From positions 186,001-250,000 of the forward strand of contig NZ_CP141058.1 of NCBI RefSeq assembly GCF_034661175.1: a stretch of 64,000 nt of DNA, written 5' to 3'. Under the pieces are notes generated by a model that searched no databases, had not been told where the DNA came from, and saw only the letters and a program-made list of their open reading frames with translations. The translations under genes were made by a program, and so were the position numbers. Of this stretch, positions 52,401 to 60,201 are shown piece by piece; position 1 is the first letter of the stretch, and every line of letters begins with the position of its first letter. This DNA is from Nocardioides renjunii. Lineage in GTDB: Bacteria > Actinomycetota > Actinomycetes > Propionibacteriales > Nocardioidaceae.

Positions 52401-53852
52401 CCCGCTGGACGGGTTGGCGCGCGCGACCGCGATCGGCGGCGTGTTGCCACCGGCGTTGTAGCGGATCCGCTTGACCTGGCCCGTCGCGATGTCGACGGCG
52501 TAGAGGTCGCCGCCGGGGCCCGCCTCGAGCTCGGCGGCGAACATGCTGCTGTCGAAGACGGTCGTGCTGCCGGCCACGACGTCACCCCCGTTGAGCTGGG
52601 CGAACCACAGGCAGCGGCGGGAGTAGTCGGCGAAGAACACGCCGCTGCGGTACGACGCCGGGTAGGCCAGCGACTGGCTGCCGAACGCGACGGCGGACAC
52701 CGACGAGCCACCGGAGCCGCAGCCGGTCCCGAGCGCGGTGCCGTGGGCGTACGAGAGCGCCGGGGCGGTGACCGCGGAGGCGCCCTGGGCGTAGAGCGAC
52801 TCGCACGCGGGCGCGTCGGCGGAGTCGTAGCCGGGCTGGCGGCCGCTGCCCTCGTAGCAGGGCCAGCCGAAGTTCTCCGCCGTGCCGTCGACGACGATCT
52901 TGTTGAGCTCCTCGAAGCGGGTCCAGCCGACGTCGCCGACCCAGATCTCGGACGTGCCGGGACGGGCGGCGAACCGGAACGGGTTGCGCATGCCGTGGGC
53001 CACGATCCGCTTGCGCATCGGGTCGGGGTCGGAGATGAACGGGTTGCCCGGCGCCGGGGCGCCGGTGTCGGGGTCGATGCGGAGGATGGAGCCGTGCGGG
53101 ACGACCGCCGTGCCGGCGGGCTGCCGGGCCGACTGCGCGCGGAGGGCACCTCCCCAGCCCGAGACGTCCGCGCAGCGCTGCGAGCCGAGGTTGCCGACGT
53201 CGACCTGGTTGTAGCTGGCGGCGTCGCCGGAGCCGACGTAGAGGTAGCCGTCGGTGCCGAACTCGACGGTGCCGATCGTGTGGCTGCCGTACTGCTGGCA
53301 CCAGCCGCCGCCGAGCAGCACCGCCTCCTGGCCGGTCCACGCGCCCGTGACGGGGTCGAGCGTGAGCCGGGTCAGCTCGGCGGAGACGCGACAGTCGTTG
53401 GCGCCGCCGTCGGTGGGGCACGGGTCGGTGTCGGAGGTGGCGTTGCCGTACTTGGGGACGGTGCCGCCGGGGTCGGCGTCCTTGGTGTAGAGCGCCCACA
53501 GGTAGGGCCGCTGGGGGTAGGCCGGGTCGAGCACCATGCCCAGCAGGCCGCGGTCACCGTTGTTGTAGACGCGCAGCCGCAGGTCCGCCGCCTGGCGGCT
53601 GGTGGCGTCGTCGAGGTTGTCGAAGACCTTGATCACGCCGCGCCGCTCGGCGACGAACACCTGCCCGGTGGCGGCGAACTCGACGTTGCCGGGCTGGGCG
53701 AGGCCGGTGAAGGGCAGGTCCTCGATCGTGAACCCGGCCGGCGCCGCCTGGGCCGCCGGAGCGGTCGTCGCGACCAGCGCCACCGATGGCAGGAGCGGGA
53801 CGAGGAGCGCGAGGAGGACCCACCTGGCGGCGTGACGTGCTGAGCTGACCAT
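49467..53852 (-). CDS. Secreted multidomain PQQ-type sugar dehydrogenase-like protein
   Basis: 1461 residues. A Tat/Sec-like signal peptide (about 1-37, ending AQAAPA) is followed by a glucose/sorbosone dehydrogenase beta-propeller (~40-465, with GTVEFGTDGYLYVGSGD and IVAHGMRNPFRFA). Next come a PKD domain (~469-560), another Ig-like part (~568-665), LamG-like domain 1 (~752-950), two fibronectin type III domains (~969-1155), an Ig-like domain (~1156-1250) and LamG-like domain 2 (~1252-1455). The two LamG domains are about 60 percent identical, so one was copied from the other. It probably binds and oxidises extracellular carbohydrate. No sortase signal or membrane anchor is seen. Confidence 0.9.
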   Translation of the reverse strand: MVSSARHAARWVLLALLVPLLPSVALVATTAPAAQAAPAGFTIEDLPFTGLAQPGNVEFAATGQVFVAERRGVIKVFDNLDDATSRQAADLRLRVYNNGDRGLLGMVLDPAYPQRPYLWALYTKDADPGGTVPKYGNATSDTDPCPTDGGANDCRVSAELTRLTLDPVTGAWTGQEAVLLGGGWCQQYGSHTIGTVEFGTDGYLYVGSGDAASYNQVDVGNLGSQRCADVSGWGGALRAQSARQPAGTAVVPHGSILRIDPDTGAPAPGNPFISDPDPMRKRIVAHGMRNPFRFAARPGTSEIWVGDVGWTRFEELNKIVVDGTAENFGWPCYEGSGRQPGYDSADAPACESLYAQGASAVTAPALSYAHGTALGTGCGSGGSSVSAVAFGSQSLAYPASYRSGVFFADYSRRCLWFAQLNGGDVVAGSTTVFDSSMFAAELEAGPGGDLYAVDIATGQVKRIRYNAGGNTPPIAVARANPSSGQTPLVVQLDGSGSADPDAGSSISYAWDLDGDGAFDDSTAVSPSWTYTTGGTFTARLRVTDNLGATDVDTVSITAGSDAPTVVLNSTASTTPWRVGDTITFTASATDPEDGALPAASLSTQLVVKHCPNGSECHEHTQARFDGVGTGSFVGPDHEYPAWLELQATATDSDGLVGTTTLRLDPAVVNLTVQTVPSGLRATVGSEEQTTPFSVPVIQRSVNTVAVASPQTRGGTYEFASWSDGGARSHTVTANASATYTATFTETSAPPAVPGLVGAWSFGDGAGTVARDSSATGANGTLEGGPTWVANGRRGGALSFDGVNDRVSIPDRNAFDLTTSFSLTAWARPSAARTWDQVVLKEQPNGLTYALYASGELAGRPNGSAFIGGDRYVDAPSALALNAWSHLALTYDGATMRLYVNGTQVASRAQTGPVATSSGLLRIGGNAIWGEWFAGLLDEVRIYDRALGAAEVVTDSTSDPGTGGDTVPPTAPTALQATAGPGSVSLSWTASTDDVATPTYEVHRSGVSGFSPSASTLVVTGLTATSYVDTAAAPGTHYYRVVASDGTNASAPSAQAQAVVTADTAAPTVPAGVTAQVSGGTATLTWSASTDDRAVTAYQVQRSGGPGGAVTFSVTAPTTTLVDAGLAGGTYSYEVRARDAAGNWSGWSSPATAQVVVDQAAPTVTVTAPANGATVSGQVALSATATDDVAVVGVQLRVDGVAVGAEDTAAPYTATWSSTTVANGQHAITAVARDASGRTTTSAPVTVTVANAGVPGLVGGWSFDDGTGTTAADSSGRGNTGTLAGGPTWTAQGRYGGALVFDGVNDLVTVPDAASLDLTTGMTLSAWVRPTTLGAWRQVVLKERPSGLTYGLYATGGAGNRPNTTLAIANVEREVNAPAALAAATWTHLAVTYDGAVVRLFVDGTQVATRTQAGSLTTSTGALRIGGNTVWGEWFAGTIDDVRVYDRALTAAEIGAVRGSGL

Positions 53853-53919
53853 GGACCTCGCCCCTCGACCGAACGTGGCCGTGCCGCCGGTGACGGCGCG
53901 GCGCCGATTCCGTCGAGTG

Positions 53920-53935
53920 TGTGGCGGTTGTCACA
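53920..53935. promoter_or_regulatory. CRP-like site upstream of the secreted dehydrogenase gene
   Basis: TGTGGCGGTTGTCACA fits TGTG-N8-CACA and lies about 70 bp before the start. Position 5 deviates from the TGTGA consensus. Confidence 0.35.
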
Positions 53936-53988
53936 CCTCGGGGGCGCTGCGGTGGCGCGTTACCCCCAATGGGGGACGGCCGGGCGGG

Positions 53989-54120
53989 TCAGCTCGCGAA
54001 CTGGTAGACCACCACGAGGATCGCCAGGGCGACGAGGATGCCGATGAGGGCGCCGGTGACCATGAAGGGGCGACCGCTCTGCTGGGTCGGGTCGACGTCG
54101 TCCGGGTCGCGAGGGCTCAT
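53989..54120 (-). CDS. 43-residue single-pass membrane protein
   Basis: A hydrophilic N-terminus (MSPRDPDDVDPTQQSG) is followed by one strong membrane helix (VTGALIGILVALAILVVVYQ) and a three-residue tail. It is too short for most gene finders. The ribosome-binding site is weak. Small proteins of this DPDD...TM form recur upstream of unrelated genes in actinobacteria as far as I recall; the function is unknown. Confidence 0.6.
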   Translation of the reverse strand: MSPRDPDDVDPTQQSGRPFMVTGALIGILVALAILVVVYQFAS

Positions 54121-54217
54121 GGCGTGCCCGTACCCGCCCCGGTCCCGCGCATGCGCCGTACGCCCCGACGCTCCCGCGGCTCTGGCGGGGCGTGGCGCCG
54201 TCGGCGAGGATCTGTGC

Positions 54218-55399
54218 GTGCACCGACGGACACCTGCCGCGCTGGCCGCGATCGGCGTGCTCGCGCTGGCCGGGTGCACCGACGAGCCGCGCGAGCCGGC
54301 CCGGCCCGAGCCGGTCCGGGTCACCTGGGTCGAGAAGCAGCTGCCTCCCCCCGACGGCGCGCCCGGTCGCACGGTCGTGCGCGACGCGGTGCAGTGCGGC
54401 GACGGCTGGTGGGTCGTGGGCGCCGTCTTCCTCGACCGCCCGAGCGAGACCCGCGACACCCGGCCGGCGGCGTGGTTCTCGGCGGACCGTGGGACGTGGC
54501 GCTCCGTCCCCGTCGAGGCCCGCACCTACTGGGGTCGCCGGGCGATCCTCAACTCGGTCGCCTGCTCGCGCGGCCGGGTGGCGGTCGTCGGAGCCCGCTC
54601 CGGCGGCGCCCACGGCAACCCGCGGGTGACCACCTTCCATGCCGAGGGCGAGAGCCTGGTCGACGTGCGCGCCGTCTTCACCCAGTACGGCGGCGTCAGC
54701 GCGACCAACGTCGGACCGATCGCCGGTGGCCCCACCGGCTGGCTGATCACGGGCAACCGGACGTCAGGACCCGGCGTGTGGTGGACCGACGACCCCCGAG
54801 GATTCACCCGGGTCGAGGCGGAGCCCGGCCTCACCGACGACGGCGACCTCGAGTCGCTCGCGCAGGGCGCCGGCTGGGCGGGTGAGGAGTGGGTCGTGGT
54901 CGGCGCGGGTGCCCGGACGGGCCGGCACCTCGACCCGGACCCTCTGGCCTGGACGTCACCGGACGGGCTCACCTGGACACCCGAGGAGATGCCGGCCGCC
55001 GAGGGCGCCGAGGACGTCCACCGGGTGACGCTCCTCGACGACGGGCGGCTGCTCGCCGTCGGCCTGCACGAGGGCCGGTACGCCGCCTGGGTGCGGGACG
55101 ACGACGGGTGGGGCGACGCGGTGTCGTTCGGGGAGGTGGCGCAGGAGTGGCGCGGCGCCCCCTACGTGGCGTCGCTGGTCACGACTCCGGCCGGGGCGCT
55201 CGCGAGCGTGAGCACCGGCGACCACTACGAGCTCTGGCAGACCGGGGACGGTCGCGACTGGCGGCGGGTTGACGTACCCCTCGAACCGCAGACCGCCGGC
55301 GACCACACCTTGGTGGTGGCCGCCGGCGAGGACCTGCTGCTCGTCGCCGACGCGGGCGACGGAGGGCACGTCTGGGTGGGGGAGCCGATCAGCCCTTGA
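54218..55399 (+). CDS. Lipoprotein with probable beta-propeller
   Basis: 393 residues. The signal peptide carries lipobox LALAGC (Cys ~18). Repeating segments such as GDGWWVVGAVF, GWLITGN, EEWVVVGAGA, DGLTWTPEE and GDGRDWRRVDVP resemble blades of a beta-propeller of the kind seen in exo-alpha-sialidase-like or WD-type secreted proteins. No Asp-box (SxDxGxTW) is perfect and no catalytic residue can be named. The GTG at 54218 has GAGGA 7 nt upstream. The 3' end overlaps the convergent csbD-like gene by 11 bp. Confidence 0.78.
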   Translation: MHRRTPAALAAIGVLALAGCTDEPREPARPEPVRVTWVEKQLPPPDGAPGRTVVRDAVQCGDGWWVVGAVFLDRPSETRDTRPAAWFSADRGTWRSVPVEARTYWGRRAILNSVACSRGRVAVVGARSGGAHGNPRVTTFHAEGESLVDVRAVFTQYGGVSATNVGPIAGGPTGWLITGNRTSGPGVWWTDDPRGFTRVEAEPGLTDDGDLESLAQGAGWAGEEWVVVGAGARTGRHLDPDPLAWTSPDGLTWTPEEMPAAEGAEDVHRVTLLDDGRLLAVGLHEGRYAAWVRDDDGWGDAVSFGEVAQEWRGAPYVASLVTTPAGALASVSTGDHYELWQTGDGRDWRRVDVPLEPQTAGDHTLVVAAGEDLLLVADAGDGGHVWVGEPISP

Positions 55400-55562
55400 A
55401 GGCGTCCTTGATCTTCTCGCCGGCCTGCTTGAGGTTGGCGCCCGTCTGGTCGCCCTTGCCCTCGGCCTCGAGCTTCTCGTCGTCGGTCGCCTTGCCCGTG
55501 GCTTCCTTGGCCTTGCCCTTGAGCTCCTCGGACTTGTTGTCGAACTTGTCGTCCAGACCCAT
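55389..55562 (-). CDS. CsbD family stress protein
   Basis: 57 residues, highly charged, with the CsbD pattern KSEELKGKAKEATGKATDDEKLEAEG, then GDQTGANLKQAGEKIKDAFKG. CsbD proteins accumulate in general stress; their molecular role is unknown. The ATG has a strong GGAGGA site 7 nt away. A palindrome ACCTGC-CAT-GCAGGT (55612-55626) about 50 bp upstream could bind a regulator. I see no obvious sigma-B-type promoter. Confidence 0.88.
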   Translation of the reverse strand: MGLDDKFDNKSEELKGKAKEATGKATDDEKLEAEGKGDQTGANLKQAGEKIKDAFKG

Positions 55563-55707
55563 CGTCGTTCCTCCTGTGAGGTGCGGTGCGGACCGGGGTG
55601 GCCCACTGCCAACCTGCCATGCAGGTGGGTGCCGAGCGACACCCGTGCGGGTGGAGGTGCGACCCGCGATCGGTGGCGTCGACGAGAGGGAGGAGCGGCG
55701 GTCCCGG

Positions 55708-55899
55708 TCAGGAGTCGAGGGACCGCGGTCGCTCGGGGGCGCGGGCGGCGTCGAGGCGGCCGCGCGGTTCGGCCGGGGGCGGCGGCGGGGTCTGGTGCTC
55801 GACCTCCTCGGCCCGGGAGGCGTCGAATCGCCAGATGACGGCACAACCCACGATCGCGACGACGATCGCGACCGTGCCGATCAGGATGACTGTTCCCAT
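55708..55899 (-). CDS. 63-residue membrane protein
   Basis: One N-terminal membrane helix (TVILIGTVAIVVAIVGCAVIW) is followed by a proline-, Arg- and Glu-rich cytoplasmic tail. The ATG at 55899 has AGGAG 6 nt upstream, which rules out the longer reading frame that starts at a GTG 18 nt earlier. It diverges from the MerR-DICT gene and lies upstream of csbD in the same direction, so it may belong to the same stress response. No function can be named. Confidence 0.65.
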   Translation of the reverse strand: MGTVILIGTVAIVVAIVGCAVIWRFDASRAEEVEHQTPPPPPAEPRGRLDAARAPERPRSLDS

Positions 55900-55940
55900 G
55901 GGATTCTCCTGGTGCACTGGTAGGACGAGGCGAATACCTC

Positions 55941-55952
55941 TACAGTCCTGTA
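55941..55952. promoter_or_regulatory. Palindrome in an AT-rich promoter region upstream of the MerR-DICT gene
   Basis: TACAGTCCTGTA (5-bp arms) lies next to TATAAG in the most AT-rich stretch of this neighbourhood. It is a candidate operator for the MerR-type protein, acting on itself and on the divergent small membrane gene. Confidence 0.5.
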
Positions 55953-55999
55953 TAAGTTATTTCGGCACTATGTACAAGACCTGCACGGGAAGGTTTCAC

Positions 56000-56845
56000 A
56001 TGACCGTCGGCGCCTCCGAGGGATTCAGCATCGGCGTGCTGGCGGCGCGCACCGGGCTCACCCCGGCCGTCCTGCGCACGTGGGAGAACCGCTACGGCTT
56101 CCCGGCCGGTCAGCGCTCCCCGACGGGGCACCGCCGCTTCACCGAGGCCGACGTCCGCCAGGTCCGCGAGGTGCTCGACGTGCGCGCCTCGGGAGTCCCG
56201 CTGCAGGTCGCCATCGACTCCGTGGCTCGTCGGTCGTCGCTCGGCCACGACTCCGTCCACGCCGCCCTGTCGGCCGACTTCCCCGAGCTGCGTCCCCAGC
56301 GACTGGGCCGTCGCGCGCTGATCGCGGCCTCCCACGCGGTCGAGGACGAGTCGCTGGCTCGGGCCGACCGCCCGGTGGTGCTCGGCTCCTTCCAGGAGGG
56401 CCACCGCTACTCCCGGTCCCGGCACCGCTGGGACGAGCTGGCGCGCACGGCGTCCTGGGCTGCCGTCGTCGCCGACTTCGACGAGGCGCTGCCCGCCGAC
56501 CCGGCGGCGCGCCCGGCCCGGTGCCAGCTCCCGGAGGACTCCGCGCTGCGCCGCGAGTGGACGGTGGTGACCGTGAGCGCGACCCGGGCAGCGGTCGTCT
56601 CGGCGTGGGAGGTGCCGGGCGCGCCCGACCGCGACCCGGTCTTCGAGTCGGTGATCAGCACCCACCGGCCGGCCGCCCTCGCGGCCGCCCGCGTGCTGGT
56701 GGGTGCCGCCCGCGCGAGCGGCGCCACACCTCCCGGCAGCGTCGACGACCTGCTCGACGACCCGGCACCCGCGCCGGCCACACCGCCGGCCGACGTCGAC
56801 CGCATGTGGCTGCGCGCACTGGCGAGGCTCGACCCGCCCCGCTGA
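56000..56845 (+). CDS. MerR-type regulator with DICT sensory domain
   Basis: 281 residues. The N-terminal MerR winged helix (FSIGVLAARTGLTPAVLRTWENRYG, residues 9-33, then GHRRFTEADVRQV) is followed by a C-terminal DICT domain (VVLGSFQEGHRYSRSRHRWDELARTASW, ~120-150), predicted to sense a ligand or light in other regulators. The ATG has GGGAAGG 6 nt upstream. It diverges from the small membrane protein and csbD genes; control of them is inferred from position and the palindrome between. Confidence 0.85.
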   Translation: MTVGASEGFSIGVLAARTGLTPAVLRTWENRYGFPAGQRSPTGHRRFTEADVRQVREVLDVRASGVPLQVAIDSVARRSSLGHDSVHAALSADFPELRPQRLGRRALIAASHAVEDESLARADRPVVLGSFQEGHRYSRSRHRWDELARTASWAAVVADFDEALPADPAARPARCQLPEDSALRREWTVVTVSATRAAVVSAWEVPGAPDRDPVFESVISTHRPAALAAARVLVGAARASGATPPGSVDDLLDDPAPAPATPPADVDRMWLRALARLDPPR

Positions 56846-56888
56846 CTCCTGCTCGCGGGGACGTACGGCGCGAGGCGACGCCTCGAGT

Positions 56889-56926
56889 TGAGACACTGAC
56901 GTCTCACGTGAGACACTGACGTCTCA
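56889..56926. promoter_or_regulatory. Two tandem identical TetR operators
   Basis: TGAGACACTGACGTCTCA occurs twice, at 56889-56906 and 56909-56926, exactly 20 bp apart. Each is a dyad (TGAGAC/GTCTCA with a 6-nt centre). They end 15 bp before the TetR gene start. Two turns of spacing put both dimers on the same DNA face. Confidence 0.85.
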
Positions 56927-56941
56927 CTACGAAGGGGCGTC

Positions 56942-57505
56942 ATGGCGACCGATCGCGACGACGTGCTGCGCGCCGCGCAGCGCGTGCTCAACGCCGACCC
57001 GGCCGCGCCGATGTCGGCCGTGGCCGAGGCCGCCGGCATCAGCCGGGCCACGCTGCACCGTCACGTCGACTCCCGCGAGTCGCTGCTGGTCGAGCTCGGC
57101 ACCCGGTCCCTCGACCGGTGGGAGCGGCGGCTCGACGACGTCGACGTCGAGGCCCTGGCGGCGGAGGCCGCCCCGGCCAGCCTGCGCGCCTCCCTCGAGA
57201 CGCTGGTGCTCGGCTACGTCGACGACTCCGACGCGTTCGGCTTCGCCCTCACCGATCAGGTGATCCTCGCCAACGCCGAGCTCGTGGAGCGCACCCAGGC
57301 GCTCGCCGGTCGCGAGGCGGTCCTCTTCGCCGCCGCACAGCGAGCCGGCGTGCTGCGCACCGACCTTCCGCTGCGGTGGCTCGGGCACGCGGTCTACGGG
57401 CTGCTCGTGGCGGCGCGCGAGGCCGTGCGCATCGGCGACGTCGCCCGCCGCGACGTCGGCCACCTCGTCCTCTCGTCGCTGCTCACCGGGGTCGGCACGC
57501 CGTGA
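56942..57505 (+). CDS. TetR-family repressor of the adjacent efflux gene
   Basis: 187 residues. TetR HTH PMSAVAEAAGISRATLHRHV (about 23-42), and a helical ligand-binding C-terminus with no recognisable specificity. It probably represses itself and the coupled MFS gene through the tandem operators just upstream and is released by an exported drug or metabolite. Its stop overlaps the transporter GTG (GTGA). Confidence 0.92.
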   Translation: MATDRDDVLRAAQRVLNADPAAPMSAVAEAAGISRATLHRHVDSRESLLVELGTRSLDRWERRLDDVDVEALAAEAAPASLRASLETLVLGYVDDSDAFGFALTDQVILANAELVERTQALAGREAVLFAAAQRAGVLRTDLPLRWLGHAVYGLLVAAREAVRIGDVARRDVGHLVLSSLLTGVGTP

Positions 57506-58983
57506 CCGACCTCCAGCAAGCCGTGCCGCGGACCTCCGCCGACCCCCGCCGCTGGTGGGCCCTGGTCGTGCTGGCCGCCAGCCTCCTGGTGGTCGTCATG
57601 GACATGACCATCCTCAACGTCGCGCTGCCCGAGATGGCCGCCGACCTCGGCCTCGGCTCGGTCGCGCAGCTGTGGGTCGTGGACGCGTACGCCCTCGCCC
57701 TCGCCGGCCTCCTCGTGCCGGTCACCGCCCTCGGCGACCGGTGGGGCCGCAAGCGGATGCTGCTGACCGGCTATGCCGCCTTCGCCGTCGGCTCGGTCGC
57801 GATCCTGTGGGCCGACAGCGCCGCCTCCGTCATCGCGATCCGAGCGCTGCTCGGCGTCGGCGGGGCCATGGTGATGCCGTCGACCCTGTCCCTCATCCGC
57901 TCCGTCTTCGCGGACCCGCGCGAGCGCACCCTGGCGCTCAGCATCTGGGGCGCGACGGCCGCGCTCGGCGTCGCGGTCGGACCCGTCGTCGGCGGAGCGC
58001 TGCTGCAGTCGTTCAGCTGGCACGCCGCCTTCCTCGTCAACGTGCCGCTCATGGTGGTGGCGATCGCCGCCGCCGCGTGGCTGCTGCGCGAGAACCGCTC
58101 GCGCGTGCCGGGCCGGATCGACGCCCCCGGCGTCCTGCTGTCCGCCGGCGGGCTCACCGCCGTCGTCTACGCGGCCAAGCAGCTCGGCAAGCACGGCCCG
58201 AGCCTGCCCACCCTGGTGCTGCTCGCGGCGGGCGTGGCCGCTCTCGCCGCCTTCGTGCGGATCGCGCTGGCCTCGGACCGGCCGATGCTCGACGTGCGGC
58301 TGTTCGGCGGCCGGGTGCTGCGCGCGGGCGTCGTCGCCGCGCTGGCCAGCAGCGCCGCGATGGCCGCGGTCCTCTTCGTCGGCAGCCAGTGGCTGCAGCT
58401 CGTCGAGGGCTGGAGCCCGCTGGAGTCCGGTCTCGGCCTGCTGCCGCTCGCGGTCGGGGCCATGGTGGCCTCGCCGTTCGCCCCCGCGGCTGCCGCTCGG
58501 ACGAGCCCCCGCGCCGTGCTGGCCGGTGGCCTGCTCGTGCTGTCGGCCGGCCTCGCGCTGCTGGCGGTCGTGCCGGCGACCTACCCCTGGATCGCCGTGG
58601 CGTTCGCCGTGGTGGGGCTCGGCACGTCGGCACTCGGTCTCGGCTCCGCGCTCATCATGGGCGCGGCGACCGACGACCAGGCCGGCTCGGCCGCCGCCGT
58701 CGAGGAGATCACCTACGAGCTCGGTGCCGTCCTCGGCATCACCTTCCTCGGCAGCCTCGTCGGCGCCGTCTACCGCGCGAGCCTCTCCGACGGCGTCGGC
58801 GCCGCCGCGCGCGAGTCGGTCGCCGGAGCGGCGGGCGGACCGTGGGCTGCGGAGGCGGGCGACGCGTTCCTGACCGCCTTCGCCGCCGTCGGTGCGGTGG
58901 GGGCGCTGCTGACCGCGCTCGCGGCGTACGCCGTCTGGCGGCTGGTCCCCGCCGACCTCACCCTGGACGACGCGCAGCACTGA
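57502..58983 (+). CDS. MFS drug exporter (DHA2/EmrB-QacA type)
   Basis: 493 residues with about 14 hydrophobic helices. MFS signatures: VVMDMTILNVALPEMAADL in helix 1, GDRWGRKRM in loop 2-3, and the helix-5 motif C-like GVAVGPVVGGALL. It would export a hydrophobic drug or metabolite using the proton gradient. It is translationally coupled to its TetR repressor. Confidence 0.93.
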   Translation: MTDLQQAVPRTSADPRRWWALVVLAASLLVVVMDMTILNVALPEMAADLGLGSVAQLWVVDAYALALAGLLVPVTALGDRWGRKRMLLTGYAAFAVGSVAILWADSAASVIAIRALLGVGGAMVMPSTLSLIRSVFADPRERTLALSIWGATAALGVAVGPVVGGALLQSFSWHAAFLVNVPLMVVAIAAAAWLLRENRSRVPGRIDAPGVLLSAGGLTAVVYAAKQLGKHGPSLPTLVLLAAGVAALAAFVRIALASDRPMLDVRLFGGRVLRAGVVAALASSAAMAAVLFVGSQWLQLVEGWSPLESGLGLLPLAVGAMVASPFAPAAAARTSPRAVLAGGLLVLSAGLALLAVVPATYPWIAVAFAVVGLGTSALGLGSALIMGAATDDQAGSAAAVEEITYELGAVLGITFLGSLVGAVYRASLSDGVGAAARESVAGAAGGPWAAEAGDAFLTAFAAVGAVGALLTALAAYAVWRLVPADLTLDDAQH

Positions 58984-59010
58984 GGGCCGCCGCTGCCTCA
59001 CTTCCCTCGG

Positions 59011-59065
59011 GGGTGGCGGCAGATCACACCCGAGGAAGGCTGGACGATGCGATGTGCCGCCACCC
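59011..59065. repeat. Long-range inverted repeat between the MFS and agmatinase-like genes
   Basis: Arms GGGTGGCGGCA (59011-59021) and TGCCGCCACCC (59055-59065), extended with mismatches to about 18 bp. It could end MFS transcription. The right arm abuts the promoter of the next gene, so it could also be an operator. Confidence 0.5.
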
Positions 59066-59075
59066 TCCGCGCCCC

Positions 59076-59081
59076 TAGAGT
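59076..59081 (+). promoter_or_regulatory. -10 box TAGAGT, probable leaderless promoter of the agmatinase-family gene
   Basis: The box ends 6 nt before the ATG at 59088. Confidence 0.55.
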
Positions 59082-59087
59082 CGGCCC

Positions 59088-60098
59088 ATGGCTCGCTACG
59101 GCGCTCAGTTCGGTCCCGACATCACCTTCCTCGGGGTTCCCGCCTGCGACCTCGATGACGAGGCGACGTACGCCGGTGCCGACGTGGTCGTGATCGGCGC
59201 GCCCTTCGACGGAGGGACCTCGCACCGGCCCGGGACGCGCTTCGGCCCGCAGGCCATCCGGATGACCGACTACCTCCCCCACGACGGCTCGCGGCCGTCG
59301 CTCGCCCTGCGCACCGACGGGCTGCAGGACCTGCGGGTCGTCGACGCCGGTGACGTCGAGCTCCCGCCGGGCGACATCGAGGTCGCGCTCCCGCGGCTCG
59401 AGGCGGCGGTCGAGAAGGTGGCCCGCGCGGGCGCCATCCCGGTCGTGCTCGGCGGCGACCACTCCATCGCCTACCCCGACGCGAAGGGCGTCGCCAACGT
59501 GCTGGGCCACGGCCGGGTGTCGATGATCCACTTCGACGCGCACGCCGACACCGGCGACATCGAGTTCGGCTCGCTGTGGGGCCACGGCCAGCCGATGCGG
59601 CGCCTCATCGAGTCGGGCGCCCTGCGCGGCGACCGGTTCCTGCAGATGGGCCTGCGCGGCTACTGGCCGGGGCCGGAGACGCTCGACTGGATGGCCGCCG
59701 AGCGGATGCGGTCCTACGAGATGACCGAGATCGTGCACCGCGGGCTCGACGACTGCCTCACCGAGGCGTTCGCGATCGCCACCGACGAGTGCGACGGCGT
59801 CTTCCTCTCCGTCGACATCGACGTGTGCGACCCGGGCCACGCCCCCGGCACCGGCACCCCGGAGCCCGGCGGCCTCTCGGCCCGCCAGCTGCTCGACTCC
59901 GTACGCCGCATCTGCCTCGAGCTGCCCGTCGTCGGGGTCGACGTGGTCGAGGTGAGCCCGCCCTACGACCACGCCGACATCACGGCGGCGCTCGCCAACC
60001 GCGTCGTCCTCGAGGCGCTCTCCGCGATCGCCCGCCGGCGCCAGGACGAGCGCGACGGCACGACGTGGGACCCGGCGCGGCCGCTGCTCGACCGCTGA
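59088..60098 (+). CDS. speB: Agmatinase/arginase-family ureohydrolase
   Basis: 336 residues with all the manganese-binding motifs of the ureohydrolase family: GGDHS (about 124-128), DAHAD (~149-153) and SVDIDVCDPGHAPGTGTPEP (~242-261). The layout best fits agmatinase, which splits agmatine to putrescine and urea, but guanidinobutyrase and other guanidino hydrolases share these motifs, so the symbol is tentative. No transporter or decarboxylase is nearby. The start codon follows a -10 box by 6 nt. Confidence 0.85.
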   Translation: MARYGAQFGPDITFLGVPACDLDDEATYAGADVVVIGAPFDGGTSHRPGTRFGPQAIRMTDYLPHDGSRPSLALRTDGLQDLRVVDAGDVELPPGDIEVALPRLEAAVEKVARAGAIPVVLGGDHSIAYPDAKGVANVLGHGRVSMIHFDAHADTGDIEFGSLWGHGQPMRRLIESGALRGDRFLQMGLRGYWPGPETLDWMAAERMRSYEMTEIVHRGLDDCLTEAFAIATDECDGVFLSVDIDVCDPGHAPGTGTPEPGGLSARQLLDSVRRICLELPVVGVDVVEVSPPYDHADITAALANRVVLEALSAIARRRQDERDGTTWDPARPLLDR

Positions 60099-60145
60099 CC
60101 GCGGGCCGCGCGCGTACGGCTGTCGGCCGCCCTGCCGGGAGCGGA

Positions 60146-60178
60146 TCCGCCCCGGGCGGAACACCCTGTGGTCCGCCC
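60146..60178. promoter_or_regulatory. TCCGCCC/GGGCGGA operator array upstream of the clpP pair
   Basis: TCCGCCC-C-GGGCGGA (60146-60160) and, 11 nt on, TCCGCCC (60172-60178), so the middle GGGCGGA pairs with either side. A third dyad, GCGGATCCGC, overlaps the left end. It lies 24-56 bp before the first ATG and is a candidate site for the PopR-like regulator. Confidence 0.5.
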
Positions 60179-60201
60179 CCACCCGGCGGCAGGCTGGCGG
60201 C

